From Myxococcus eversor (GTDB lineage Bacteria > Myxococcota > Myxococcia > Myxococcales > Myxococcaceae): DNA of 64,000 nucleotides. The position numbers were made by a program, and so were the translations under genes. The notes beneath the pieces were generated by a model that worked only from the letters and a program-made list of their open reading frames with translations, searched no databases and had not been told where the DNA came from. The stretch spans positions 310,001 to 374,000 of the forward strand of contig NZ_JAAIXY010000002.1 in NCBI RefSeq assembly GCF_010894455.1, written 5' to 3'. How positions within the stretch are numbered: position 1 is the first letter of the stretch; each line of letters starts with the position of its first letter. Positions 8,921 through 17,644 of this stretch are shown piece after piece.

Positions 8921-9481
8921 ATGGCAAAGGACAGGGACGACAACGGCGGCGGCTTCTCCGGGAAGCGCGACAAGACGTGGCGAGAAATCGACGCGGGGCG
9001 CGCCAAGGGCAGCAAGTACCACTCCCGCCAGGATGACCCCGCGCAGCAGAAGATTGAGCGCAGCGCGAGCTACCAGAAGTACAAGACCGCCGCGGACGCG
9101 CTCTTCACCGGCGGCGAGCTTCCCGAGGGACTGGCGAAGACGTTCGACCCGGAGGGAAAGCGCAAGGCCCAGAAGCAGGCCATGCAGAAAGTCACCGAGT
9201 CCGAGACGCGCGCCGACTGGGTGAAGGCCGTGGTGGACTACCTGGAGAAGTACCCGGAGCTGCCCGAGGACGCGTACTTCCTGGACAGCCTGCTGGACCA
9301 TCCGCGCGAGCGCATCGTCGACAAGGCGTTGGCCCGGCTGGAGGGGCTGGCCGAAGAGGGCAAGCTGCCGAAGAAGGTGCCGCAGAGCCTGGACCAGCGG
9401 CTGAAGTCGGTGGAGCTGACCAGCATGGACCCCGAGATGCAGGGCCGCGCCAAGGCGCTGCGCGAGAAGCTGCGCGCCTGA
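8921..9481 (+). CDS. Charged hypothetical protein
   Basis: A 186-residue, highly charged, helix-rich protein (MAKDRDDNGGGFSGKRDKTW at the start; KRKAQKQAMQKVTESETRAD in the middle). The C-terminal half (VVDYLEKYPELPEDAYFLDS) looks like an alpha-helical repeat domain. No signal peptide. GGGGAG overlaps the end of the preceding gene and probably serves as the ribosome-binding site, which couples translation of the pair. Function unknown. Confidence 0.75.
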   Translation: MAKDRDDNGGGFSGKRDKTWREIDAGRAKGSKYHSRQDDPAQQKIERSASYQKYKTAADALFTGGELPEGLAKTFDPEGKRKAQKQAMQKVTESETRADWVKAVVDYLEKYPELPEDAYFLDSLLDHPRERIVDKALARLEGLAEEGKLPKKVPQSLDQRLKSVELTSMDPEMQGRAKALREKLRA

Positions 9482-9607
9482 GACAGGGTGACTCGGGTGG
9501 GTGCTGGACGCCGCGCGGCCGCGAGCGACAAACCTGACACGAGGCTGACAGGAACAGGGGCCATGCTGACTTCGCTCGGACACTTCGCGCCGGGCGGGAG
9601 ACACGTC

Positions 9608-9985
9608 ATGGCCCATCGAGTGAACTGGTTCGAGATTCCCGTCGTCGACCTGGCGCGCGCCACGCGCTTCTACGAGGCGGTGCTGTCCACCACGCTGAAG
9701 GTGGAGGACTTCCACGGCACCCGGCTCGCCGTCTTCACCCGGAAGCAGGAGGGGGATGTGACGGGGGCGCTCGTCCACTCGGCGCACCTGCGGCCCTCGC
9801 TGGAGGGGAGCCGGGTGTACCTGGACGCGGGCACGGATTTGGATGGCGCCATCCGCCGCGTCGCTCAGGCCGGGGGCACGGTGCTGGTGGAGAAGACGTC
9901 CATTGGGGTGCTGGGCTCGTTCGCCGTGGTGCGGGACACCGAGGGGAACGCGGTGGCGCTTCACGCGCACGTGACGGCACATTGA
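9608..9985 (+). CDS. VOC (glyoxalase/bleomycin-resistance fold) family protein
   Basis: A 125-residue single-domain VOC protein. The opening HRVNWFEIPVVDLARATRFYEAVL and closing FAVVRDTEGNAVALHAH segments are the two beta-alpha-beta-beta-beta modules typical of this fold, in which paired His/Glu residues often bind a divalent metal. Family members act as isomerases, dioxygenases or antibiotic-binding proteins; which applies here is not visible. GGGAGAC precedes the ATG at 9608. An earlier in-frame ATG 15 codons upstream is less likely. It converges on the operon ending at 10012. Confidence 0.85.
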   Translation: MAHRVNWFEIPVVDLARATRFYEAVLSTTLKVEDFHGTRLAVFTRKQEGDVTGALVHSAHLRPSLEGSRVYLDAGTDLDGAIRRVAQAGGTVLVEKTSIGVLGSFAVVRDTEGNAVALHAHVTAH

Positions 9986-10003
9986 CGGCGGGGTGAGCGC
10001 CGT
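9985..10003. terminator. Short hairpin between convergent genes
   Basis: ACGGCG (9985-9990) and CGCCGT (9998-10003) form a 6-bp stem with a 7-nt loop exactly at the junction of the VOC gene and the convergent Tad operon. It lacks a T-run, so it is only a possible bidirectional terminator. Confidence 0.3.
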
Positions 10004-10011
10004 GGCGCGAG

Positions 10012-10872
10012 TCAGGGCGCGACGCGGCTTTCCGGTGCGCGGACGCGGCCCCGGTGCACGAGGACGACGGAGCGCAGTCCGCCTTCGGCGGGCTCATGCA
10101 TGACGCGCAGCTCCTCGCCGGAGCGCGTGTACACCGTCGTGTCGCCGTCCTCGCGGCGCCATCCGTCGCGACGCAAGGCCTGGGCGTAGAAGGAGTCCAC
10201 CTCTCCCGCGGACATGGGCACGAGGAAGGACATCGTCCTCGAGCTCTCTTCATTCACGCGCAGGACTTGTTGAGCGCCTGGGGGCAGCGTCGCGATATCG
10301 CCGACGGCGCCCGGCTCACGGCGGAGCGTGTGGTTGGCCTCGCCCAGGTAGACGAGGGTGATTCCGCCCTCCTGTGGTTGGAGGATGACGGTGAAGGTGA
10401 TGCCCCGGTACATGTCGACGGCGGTGAGCATGGCCGCGCCGCTCGCGAGTTGGGGCTGTTCATCGCCCGGTGGAACGTGCAGGCCTCCAGCACGGAAGGC
10501 ATCCGCGAAGCGTTGGACCAGGTCTTCGGCGCGCTCCTTCACCACCACCGCGCGAAGGACCACGGGTACGCCGCCGGCCTCCACCACTTCGTTGGCGTCG
10601 ATCTGCTCCAGTACGCGCATCGAGGGCCAGGCGAAGCGCGGCGCACCGGGTGGCGACTCCGCGCCCGTGGGCGTCGGCGTGGCGCTCGAAGGCGCGGGCT
10701 TCGCGGTCGCCGCGGGCTTACCGCGCGTGGGCACCGAGCCGGACTTCGCGGTGGGACTCACGCCCGCTTCGACCTTCGGGCTCGACTTCGCAGCGCTCGC
10801 GCCGCCCTCGGGCACCCCAGCGGACACAGGGGCCGCGCTCAACAGCCACAGCGCGACGAACACGGACCTCAC
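10012..10872 (-). CDS. Secreted hypothetical protein, last gene of a Tad-like operon
   Basis: A 286-residue exported protein. The GTG at 10872 overlaps the TGA of the upstream pseudopilin gene (GTGA), and the signal peptide begins immediately there (MRSVFVALWLLSAAPVSAG), so I prefer it to the earlier GTG at 10896. A low-complexity Ala/Lys/Pro/Thr linker (about residues 25-80) precedes a folded domain that appears to contain two related halves (VVVKERAEDLVQRFADAF, and SAGEVDSFYAQALRRDGW). Being translationally coupled to TadE/TadG-like genes, it may help secretion or assembly, but I do not recognise the family. Confidence 0.75.
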   Translation of the reverse strand: MRSVFVALWLLSAAPVSAGVPEGGASAAKSSPKVEAGVSPTAKSGSVPTRGKPAATAKPAPSSATPTPTGAESPPGAPRFAWPSMRVLEQIDANEVVEAGGVPVVLRAVVVKERAEDLVQRFADAFRAGGLHVPPGDEQPQLASGAAMLTAVDMYRGITFTVILQPQEGGITLVYLGEANHTLRREPGAVGDIATLPPGAQQVLRVNEESSRTMSFLVPMSAGEVDSFYAQALRRDGWRREDGDTTVYTRSGEELRVMHEPAEGGLRSVVLVHRGRVRAPESRVAP

Positions 10873-11819
10873 CGCACCCGCACTCCACCGAGCCACCGGT
10901 TCTGCCGGGGCGTGTTGTACGGGCGACCCAGGTTCGGCGCGCTGAAGGGCGTCGTCTCCCAGACCGACTGGCCGCCCGCGTGCGTCCCGCCGATGTTCTC
11001 CTGGTAGCGGTCCTCCTCGCCCCGGAAGCTCATGAAGAACTGGTCCTCGTTCACCGACTCCGAGCCCACCAGCCCCGCGAGCGCCGAGCCCGCGCCACCG
11101 CCTCCGCCGTTCGTCCGGTACACGCGCTCCGCCCAGAGGTAGTAGTCCCGGTTGCCGCAGACCGCCCCGCTGTTCACGCTCAACGGGCAGGCCCGTCCCT
11201 CCTCCACCGTCGACAGGCCCCAGTCATCCAGCAGCATCCCGAACCGCCCCTGGCACTGCCCCCCCGACGCACGCCCCGCCGCGCACACCCGGAAGGTCGC
11301 CGCCGCGCGCCGCTGTGACGCCTGGAAGAAGCTCGGCTCCATGAAGCGACCGATGCGCTCGGCGCGCAGCTGCGTGGAGGCCGTGCACCGCATGCCCTCC
11401 GTCAGCACCCGCATGGACGCCAACGGCCCCTGCGCATCCGCCGGCCTCAGCGTGGGCACCCCGGCGGGCAGCTCCGCCTCGCAGTCCACCTGGATGGGCT
11501 GCGCGCGCGCAATCGCCAACTGGAGCGGCACCCCACCCGAGCCATCCATCCGGCTGCGGCCGTCGTAATCCACGTAGCGGCCATTCGCCTCCGCCAGCGC
11601 TCCCGTCACGGCCGAGGCCCGCTGCCACTCCTGCTGCTCCGGGTCATGCATCACACGGCCCGTCGCGTTCCACATCGCGAAGTTCGCGGCCTCCTGCACC
11701 TTCAACGTCAGCGCCCCCACCTCCGCGAAGTAGATGCCGAACATGAGGATGGTGATGAACACCATCAACCCCAACGACGTTTCGACGAGGGACTGTCCTC
11801 GTGCCGCTCGCGAGCGCAT
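10869..11819 (-). CDS. TadE/TadG-like pseudopilin protein
   Basis: A 316-residue protein with the N-terminus of TadE/TadG-type minor pseudopilins: a short charged leader, GQSLVETSLGLMVF and one hydrophobic helix (TILMFGIYFAEVGALTL). The rest is periplasmic and Cys-containing. Such proteins are inserted in the inner membrane and exported as part of Flp/Tad-type pili. The start ATG at 11819 is one base after the stop of the upstream gene. No prepilin peptidase, TadA ATPase or secretin gene is in the window, so the assembly machinery must be elsewhere if the system works. Confidence 0.8.
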   Translation of the reverse strand: MRSRAARGQSLVETSLGLMVFITILMFGIYFAEVGALTLKVQEAANFAMWNATGRVMHDPEQQEWQRASAVTGALAEANGRYVDYDGRSRMDGSGGVPLQLAIARAQPIQVDCEAELPAGVPTLRPADAQGPLASMRVLTEGMRCTASTQLRAERIGRFMEPSFFQASQRRAAATFRVCAAGRASGGQCQGRFGMLLDDWGLSTVEEGRACPLSVNSGAVCGNRDYYLWAERVYRTNGGGGGAGSALAGLVGSESVNEDQFFMSFRGEEDRYQENIGGTHAGGQSVWETTPFSAPNLGRPYNTPRQNRWLGGVRVR

Positions 11820-11820
11820 G

Positions 11821-13356
11821 TCAGTACCCCCCTCCCCGCCGACTGCCACCGCGATAGCCCGCCTGCTCCAGCTCCCGCAGCGCCCGGCCGTGCTCGGAGA
11901 AGCCCGCCGCCTCCAGGCTCGCCGCGGGCCGGTCATCCGTGGAGCCCTCCGGACTCACCAGCGTGGCGCGCCAGAAGGGGTTCAGGAAGTTGGGCGGCTC
12001 ACGCCAGCCTCCGCCCTGCCCCGCCGCGCGAGGCCGGTGGTAGTAGACGATGCCCGCCGACAGCGCGACCTGGTTGCGCTGCACGCTCTCACGCCCCGTG
12101 GGACGCGAGCGCCCCAGCGGAATCGCGAGGTCGAACTCCGTGGTGTTCTCCGCGGAGAAGGGGAAGCGGAAGAAGAGGTTCCACGGGTCCGGGCTCCTCC
12201 GCCGCGCATCGCTGCCGTAGTCGCGGTGCAGCACCGAGTACAGCTTCGGCTGGCCATAGTGGTTGTTCGGCCCCTGCTGCAGCAGGTCCACGTTGTAGCT
12301 CATCGCGAACGGCCAGATGCCCGGGCACGACACGCACATCCCCAGCGTGTGCCGCTCGAACAGCGGCTCGCCCGCCTCCGGCGCCTGTCCCGGCGGAAGG
12401 CGCAGGCCGTACACGTGCTGGTCCTCGGGCGTCTGCCGCTCGTCGGACATCACCCACGCATCCGTCACCGGCACCGGGAGGGGAGGCGGGTTGCTCGCGC
12501 ACCGCGTGGGCATGATGGCCGTCGCATGGTCGTGCGCGGAGGAGTTGCGGCCCGACACCGTGGTGTACGTCGAGGCATCCATCTCCGCGGCCGCGCCGTA
12601 GCGCCGGAAGCCCGCGGACCGGGCGGCCCCGCCCGTGCCGAACCCCGCGCTGCCCGTGGCCCGGTTGTGCACCCACGTCCACCCCATGCTGCCCATGGTG
12701 GCGTTGAGGTGCGCGGACGTGGTGCCACCCACCGCGCACACCGCGCCGGCGCTACAGCCGCCACCACCCCGTCGCACCGCGTTCATCAGGTCCCCGTGGT
12801 TGGGCACCTCGTCGTCGCCGTTGAGCTCCTTGAAGCTCTTGCCCGCGCCATCCGGCGTGGCCTCCAGCTCCGGGTTGGCCCCCCGGGCGATGCGCAGCGC
12901 CAGCCGCTGGTCGGCGATGTGCTCGCGCAGCAGGTGGCTGTAGATGTTCAGCCCCGCCCGGTAGAGGTTGCCCGCGCTGCCCTGGAGCACCTGCACCTGC
13001 GTGGCGGCGGCCTTGTCCATCACCTCCCACAACACCGGCGTGAAGGCCGGCGTGCAGACGAGATGCGCCGCGTACACCTGGCTGCTGCGGCTGATGAGCG
13101 CCTGCGTGCCGGCCATGGCCACCATGTGGGCCACCTGCGCGCGGTTCATCACCGAAATCGCGTTGAACGTCCGCGCCGTCGCCACCGCCTGGCTGTACGC
13201 CGCCGCGTCCGCGGCCATCTGGATTTCGACGCGCTCCTTGGCCCGCATGCCGAAGCCCAGCGTCATCAACACCATCAACGCGAGCAGCAGCAGCGTCAGC
13301 GCGAAGAGGACGAGGGCCTGGCCTCGCGAGGACTTCAGAAGCCGGTGACGGGACAT
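11821..13356 (-). CDS. TadG-like (Flp pilus assembly) protein
   Basis: A 511-residue protein whose N-terminus (RGQALVLFALTLLLLALMVL, then MAADAAAYSQAVATARTFNA) is the Tad/TadG signature: one transmembrane helix followed by the alanine-rich DAAA segment. The long C-terminal part is extracytoplasmic, Gly/Pro/Arg-rich and unlike any enzyme I know. The ATG at 13356 lies inside the last codons of the upstream gene (22-bp overlap), giving tight coupling. Its size is consistent with TadG proteins, which localise or anchor the Tad apparatus in the envelope. Confidence 0.8.
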   Translation of the reverse strand: MSRHRLLKSSRGQALVLFALTLLLLALMVLMTLGFGMRAKERVEIQMAADAAAYSQAVATARTFNAISVMNRAQVAHMVAMAGTQALISRSSQVYAAHLVCTPAFTPVLWEVMDKAAATQVQVLQGSAGNLYRAGLNIYSHLLREHIADQRLALRIARGANPELEATPDGAGKSFKELNGDDEVPNHGDLMNAVRRGGGGCSAGAVCAVGGTTSAHLNATMGSMGWTWVHNRATGSAGFGTGGAARSAGFRRYGAAAEMDASTYTTVSGRNSSAHDHATAIMPTRCASNPPPLPVPVTDAWVMSDERQTPEDQHVYGLRLPPGQAPEAGEPLFERHTLGMCVSCPGIWPFAMSYNVDLLQQGPNNHYGQPKLYSVLHRDYGSDARRRSPDPWNLFFRFPFSAENTTEFDLAIPLGRSRPTGRESVQRNQVALSAGIVYYHRPRAAGQGGGWREPPNFLNPFWRATLVSPEGSTDDRPAASLEAAGFSEHGRALRELEQAGYRGGSRRGGGY

Positions 13357-14129
13357 TCGGCGCCTCGCGAGAAGTTGTCGGCCATCACCGGCGTCATCAT
13401 CCGCATCGCCGCGTGGACCTGGATGGGAAAGACGAAGTGGCCCCGGTTGCTCCACGTCACCATGCGCTCGTCCAGCGCGCCCCCCGGCCAGTCATTCGGC
13501 CCGAGCGGCGGCGCCTCGTCGTTCCACCAGTCCGAGCGCTTCTGCGCCGGCATCAGCGGATTGGTGGCCGTGTAGTTTCGCAACCCGAAGTGGGCCAGGA
13601 ACATCCGGCTCATCACCCAGTTCGCGAAGGGGATGCGCATGTAGTACCAGGCCACCATGCGGATCTCCAACGTGCGGTTGTCGAGCGCCGCGTCGTTGTC
13701 CGTGGGCTGGTCGAAGAGCAAATCCTCGTCCCCCGCCAGCGCGTTCACCCACGCCACGTCCGGCGAGTCGCGGACAATCTCCACCATGGGCCCGTTGAAG
13801 AGGTTCCCGTAGGAGCTCATCACCCGGTACTCGTTGTCCCGCCGCATCCGGAACGCGTCCGCCAACCGCTGGGGAGTGTCCGTGCGGACGACGGACGGCA
13901 GCATCGTCACCATCGCCGCGTGCATCATCGGCAGGCAGTCAGCGTGGTTGAGGCTGCCCGCCCGCACCGCCCGGTACACCGCCACCTGCGCCAGGATTCG
14001 CGCCTGCAACATCATGAAGAGCTGCAGCGTCCCCAACACCAGGAACACCACCAGCGGGAGCGTCAAAGCCGCTTCCACCGCCGCCTGTCCGGACTGCTTG
14101 GATGTGGGTAACGTGGCGGGGGGAACCAT
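13335..14129 (-). CDS. TadE-like pseudopilin protein, first gene of the Tad-like operon
   Basis: A 264-residue protein with the TadE-type start: polar leader, GQAAVEAALTLPLVVFLVLG helix, then AVYRAVRAGSLNHADC, the region after which many such pseudopilins turn periplasmic. It is the first of four overlapping minus-strand genes (14129-10012), all with N-terminal helices or signal peptides. The leader upstream contains several inverted repeats that may control the operon. Confidence 0.8.
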   Translation of the reverse strand: MVPPATLPTSKQSGQAAVEAALTLPLVVFLVLGTLQLFMMLQARILAQVAVYRAVRAGSLNHADCLPMMHAAMVTMLPSVVRTDTPQRLADAFRMRRDNEYRVMSSYGNLFNGPMVEIVRDSPDVAWVNALAGDEDLLFDQPTDNDAALDNRTLEIRMVAWYYMRIPFANWVMSRMFLAHFGLRNYTATNPLMPAQKRSDWWNDEAPPLGPNDWPGGALDERMVTWSNRGHFVFPIQVHAAMRMMTPVMADNFSRGAECPVTGF

Positions 14130-14132
14130 ACA

Positions 14133-14239
14133 TCAATCAATTCCCTGAATCTTGTTGATTGAGGAATCGGTCAAGTGGACCGTAGCCAAAGTCAGTACCC
14201 AGTCCCACCGTATGCGACACAGTGGGACTGCCTGTCCCA
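14133..14239 (-). promoter_or_regulatory. Structured leader with competing inverted repeats upstream of the Tad-like operon
   Basis: Three inverted repeats lie between the RapA-like gene and the operon start. TCAATCAA (14133-14140) pairs with TTGATTGA (14155-14162). CAGTCCCAC (14200-14208) pairs with GTGGGACTG (14222-14230). TGGGAC (14223-14228) can instead pair with GTCCCA (14234-14239), so the last two hairpins exclude each other. None is followed by a clear T-run in the minus direction. They could be attenuator-like RNA structures or protein-binding palindromes. Confidence 0.5.
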
Positions 14240-14288
14240 AAACGGATGACACCCCGCGTCACGACCTCTCTTCCGCCGAGAAGCGCTC

Positions 14289-17200
14289 TCAGCGGTTGAT
14301 GACGAACCCGCAGGCGGAGTCGAGCGTCACCTTGGCCCCGTCCAGGGCCTGGAGCAAGCGCACGTAGTGTGCGTGTTCGGCGCCCAGCTGGTCCGCGAGG
14401 GCCTCGTCGGACAGGCCCTGGTGGTCCAGGGACAGGCGCAGGCGCTCCAGGGCGGCGTCCCGCTCGGCTTCAATGGCCTCGCGGGCGGAGGTGGTGAGCT
14501 TCTTCAGCGCGACCTCCGCGGCGCGCTGGCCCACCGGCACCCCCGCGTCCACGAAGGCGTCGAAGCCCGGGAAGGCGCGCCCCACCTCGTCGCCCTTGAG
14601 CGACTTGCCGTCGGCCTCCAGCGCGGGGAGCAGGGAGTCGTCCGCCTTGGGGCCACCCGCACCGCCCTCCACCACGGCCACGTGCAGCAGCGTGCGCTCC
14701 AGGAAGCGCGCCAATTGGCGGCTGGGCACGCGCGCGCCCAGGGAGGTGTCCTCCGGCTCCGGGAGCTGCACGTGGTAGAGCAGCTCCAGCCCTCGCGCCT
14801 TCAGCGGCCCGCGCTTCTCGATGAAGCGGAAGGCGCTGCGGCCATAGGGTCCGTCGCGCAGGAAGCCGAAGAGGGCCTCCACCAGCGGGTGGCCGGTGGC
14901 GAAGTACTCCAGCTCCTCCGCCTCCACCGCCGTGTCGCGCCAGAAGGTGCCCAGCCGCGTGTGGTCCTCCATCACGTCCAGCCCCGGCAGCCCGTCCACC
15001 TTCAGCGCGTGGCCGAACTGGAAGGCCACCTGGAAGGCCTCCACCTGCTCGTCGATGTCCACGCCGATGCCCACCCGGCGCGCCAGCTCGGCGACCGTCT
15101 CCTCCAGCCGCTCGTCCAGGTCGCGCGCGACGCTCCACAGGCCGTCCTCCACGCCGGGCGCCTCGCCATCCTCGTCCTCGTCGGGCTCCAGGCCCATCCG
15201 CTCCTGCGCGCGCTTCACCAGGCGCTCCACCGCGGGCCGGTCGAAGCTGCGCACGTCCAAAAGCGGGTCATACGCGCGCTTCACCTGCTCGCGCGCCGCC
15301 TCGACCTTCGCCTTCAGCTCGGCGGCATAGGAAACACGGGCCTCGCGCGGCAGCAGCGCCAGCTCCGCGAGCCGGTCCTCCACCTCCTCCAGCACCGCGT
15401 CCAGGCCGCCCACCGTCTCGCCGAAGACGCCCACGGCATCCGCCAGCAGCGTCAGCACGTCCGACGCCAGCGTGCCCACCGGGTCGAAGACGTGGATCTC
15501 CACCGGGTGCGTCTGGCCGATGCGGTCCAACCGGCCGATGCGCTGCTCCACCGTGGACGGGCTCCAGGGCAAATCGTAGTGGACCAGGTGGTGCGCGAAC
15601 TGGAAGTTGCGGCCCTCGCCGCCCACCTCCGTGCACAGCAGTACCTTCGGACCCTCGGGCCCCCGGAAGCGCGCCACCTGCCTGTCGCGCTCCACCAGCG
15701 GCAAGTCACCGTGGTAGCCCAGCGCCTCCACGCCCTCGCGCCCCAGCTCCGCCTGGAGCATCTCCAGCGTGTCCCGGCTCTCCGTGAAGACGAGCACCTT
15801 CGCCGCTGGCTCCGCCTTCCACACGTTGCGCAGCACGCCCAGGAAGGCGCCGAACTTCGCGTCGCGCGCGGGCAGCTTCAACTCCTCTGACTGCGCCTTC
15901 AGCACCGGGTTGGAGCGCACCGCGCCCGCGAAGGCCGCCGGACTCGACTCCAACCGCCGCAGCACGTTGCCCAGCGGCGCGCCCCGCAGCGTCCCCGCCG
16001 CCAGCGTCGCCAGCGCCGCGTCGCGAATCTTGAGCTCCTCCGCGGGCAACGTCACCGGATGGCGGTGCAGCTTGCGCTTCGAGAAACCACCCACCACCGC
16101 ACGCCGGTTACGCACCAGCCTGTCGCTCAAGCTGTATGTCTCCGCCAGGTGCTGGAGCAGGGCCTCCGGCTCCTTGAGCGTCTTGAGCCGCGCATCCTCG
16201 GGGAAGCGCTTCGCCAGCGCCTTCACCGCCGCGTCGGGCTTGCCCTTGCCGCCCTCCATCAGCGCGCGCACCGCGGCGGACAGCTCCTCCTGGCGCGACA
16301 GGCGCTCCTCGAAGCCCGCCACGCTGGGCGCGGTGGCCGCGTCAATCAGCGTGAGCAGCCCGTGGTACTCCGCCGGGTCCAACTGCATGGGCGTGGCGGT
16401 GAGCAGCAGCAGACCCCAGGAGTTCTTCGCCAGGACGTCGGCCGCCTCGAAGGCCCGCTCACCCTTGAGGTGGTGCGCCTCGTCGATGATGACCAAATCC
16501 CAGAACGCGTCCTCGGCGCCGAGCTCCTGGCGGTGCTCCTCGCTGCGGGAGAGCAGCTCCAGGCTCGTCACCACCAGGGGGAAGCGCGCCCAGGGGGAGA
16601 CGTCCGGCGCCTCCTTGAGCGACTGCGCGTAGCGGTCCGAGTCCATCAGCGTGAAGAGCTGGTTGAACTTGTGGAACAGCTCCACCAGCCACTGCACGGT
16701 GAGGTGGCTGGGCGCCACCACCAGACACCGACGCACGAGCCCCGACAGGCGCAGCGCGCTGAACACCATGCCCGCTTCAATCGTCTTGCCCAGGCCCACC
16801 TCGTCGGCGAGCACGAAGCGCGGACGGCGCGCGGACAGCACGCGCTGCACCACACCCACCTGGTGCGGCTTCACCATGATGCGGCTGGCCAGCAGCGCGC
16901 CCAGCGCGTCACAGCGGCGCTCGTCATCCAGGACCAGCGCCTGCTTGCGCAGCGTGAAGGCGCGGGCCTCACCCACCCGGCCCTCGCGCAGCGTGGACAA
17001 GAGGTCGGAGCGAGGGGGCAGCGCACGCACCTCCGACTCCGGCAGCTCGTCCTCCTCGCCCGTGTCCGCGTAGCGCAGCACGTAGCGGCGCAGGCCGCGC
17101 GCGCCCGGCTCCTCGGCCACCACCAGGGCCAGCCGCCCCTTGTACGTCACCACCGGCTCACCCGGTGGCAGCGGATACGACACCAGGGCACCGCCCTTGG

Positions 17201-17342
17201 TGGACACCAGAATCGGGGCGTCCTCCCGCGCGGGGAAGACGACGAGCGCCTTGGCGCCTTCCTCGTGGAGCGACAACAGGTGTCCCACACCCCATTCGGG
17301 CTGCGGGAGGTAGCGGACCTTCAGGCCTTCGACGAGGGACAT
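14289..17342 (-). CDS. rapA: RapA-like SNF2-family ATPase (RNA polymerase recycling)
   Basis: A 1017-residue Swi2/Snf2-type DNA translocase. Walker A ADEVGLGKTIEAG is at about 179-191, the DEAH box IIDEAHH at about 285-291, LLLTATP follows, and the helicase C-terminal lobe holds EGRNFQFAHHLVHYDLPW and EQRIGRLDRIGQ. These last motifs and the overall order (N-terminal Tudor-like beta region, two ATPase lobes, long C-terminal extension with HPLVEALFGFL) match bacterial RapA/HepA, which frees stalled or post-termination RNA polymerase. The length is close to E. coli RapA (968). Orthology is inferred from motif order rather than a search. It is divergent from the kinase at 17645. Confidence 0.85.
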   Translation of the reverse strand: MSLVEGLKVRYLPQPEWGVGHLLSLHEEGAKALVVFPAREDAPILVSTKGGALVSYPLPPGEPVVTYKGRLALVVAEEPGARGLRRYVLRYADTGEEDELPESEVRALPPRSDLLSTLREGRVGEARAFTLRKQALVLDDERRCDALGALLASRIMVKPHQVGVVQRVLSARRPRFVLADEVGLGKTIEAGMVFSALRLSGLVRRCLVVAPSHLTVQWLVELFHKFNQLFTLMDSDRYAQSLKEAPDVSPWARFPLVVTSLELLSRSEEHRQELGAEDAFWDLVIIDEAHHLKGERAFEAADVLAKNSWGLLLLTATPMQLDPAEYHGLLTLIDAATAPSVAGFEERLSRQEELSAAVRALMEGGKGKPDAAVKALAKRFPEDARLKTLKEPEALLQHLAETYSLSDRLVRNRRAVVGGFSKRKLHRHPVTLPAEELKIRDAALATLAAGTLRGAPLGNVLRRLESSPAAFAGAVRSNPVLKAQSEELKLPARDAKFGAFLGVLRNVWKAEPAAKVLVFTESRDTLEMLQAELGREGVEALGYHGDLPLVERDRQVARFRGPEGPKVLLCTEVGGEGRNFQFAHHLVHYDLPWSPSTVEQRIGRLDRIGQTHPVEIHVFDPVGTLASDVLTLLADAVGVFGETVGGLDAVLEEVEDRLAELALLPREARVSYAAELKAKVEAAREQVKRAYDPLLDVRSFDRPAVERLVKRAQERMGLEPDEDEDGEAPGVEDGLWSVARDLDERLEETVAELARRVGIGVDIDEQVEAFQVAFQFGHALKVDGLPGLDVMEDHTRLGTFWRDTAVEAEELEYFATGHPLVEALFGFLRDGPYGRSAFRFIEKRGPLKARGLELLYHVQLPEPEDTSLGARVPSRQLARFLERTLLHVAVVEGGAGGPKADDSLLPALEADGKSLKGDEVGRAFPGFDAFVDAGVPVGQRAAEVALKKLTTSAREAIEAERDAALERLRLSLDHQGLSDEALADQLGAEHAHYVRLLQALDGAKVTLDSACGFVINR

Positions 17343-17644
17343 AGGCGGTGCGGGACGACCCGAGCAAAGAGGGGGTCCGCCTCATAACTCCCAGCCCCGG
17401 CGATGGCCATGGTTGATGGGGCACCCCGCCCGTCACGCAACACCCCCACTTGCCGCTCCCGGCTCCCCCGGGCCCGCGAAACCCGGCGCGGCGTGGTCCA
17501 ACTTCCACCCTGGGAGAGTCACGAAGCCCCCTGGGGTGACTCCGACTTTGTCCAACCGGGCAATGTTCCCGTCCCCTCGTATCAGGGATGCTGGCGGTCG
17601 CCTTCCTGATGCGGGTTCCCGCTAGGGACGGGGGGGAGTGCCAC
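17343..17644. other. 302-bp divergent intergenic region with a palindrome
   Basis: This spacer between the RapA-like gene and a sensor kinase holds no gene. It contains a perfect 7-bp inverted repeat, GAGTCAC (17516-17522) and GTGACTC (17536-17542), with a 13-nt spacer, which could be an operator for either gene. I could not place convincing -35/-10 boxes. Confidence 0.5.
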
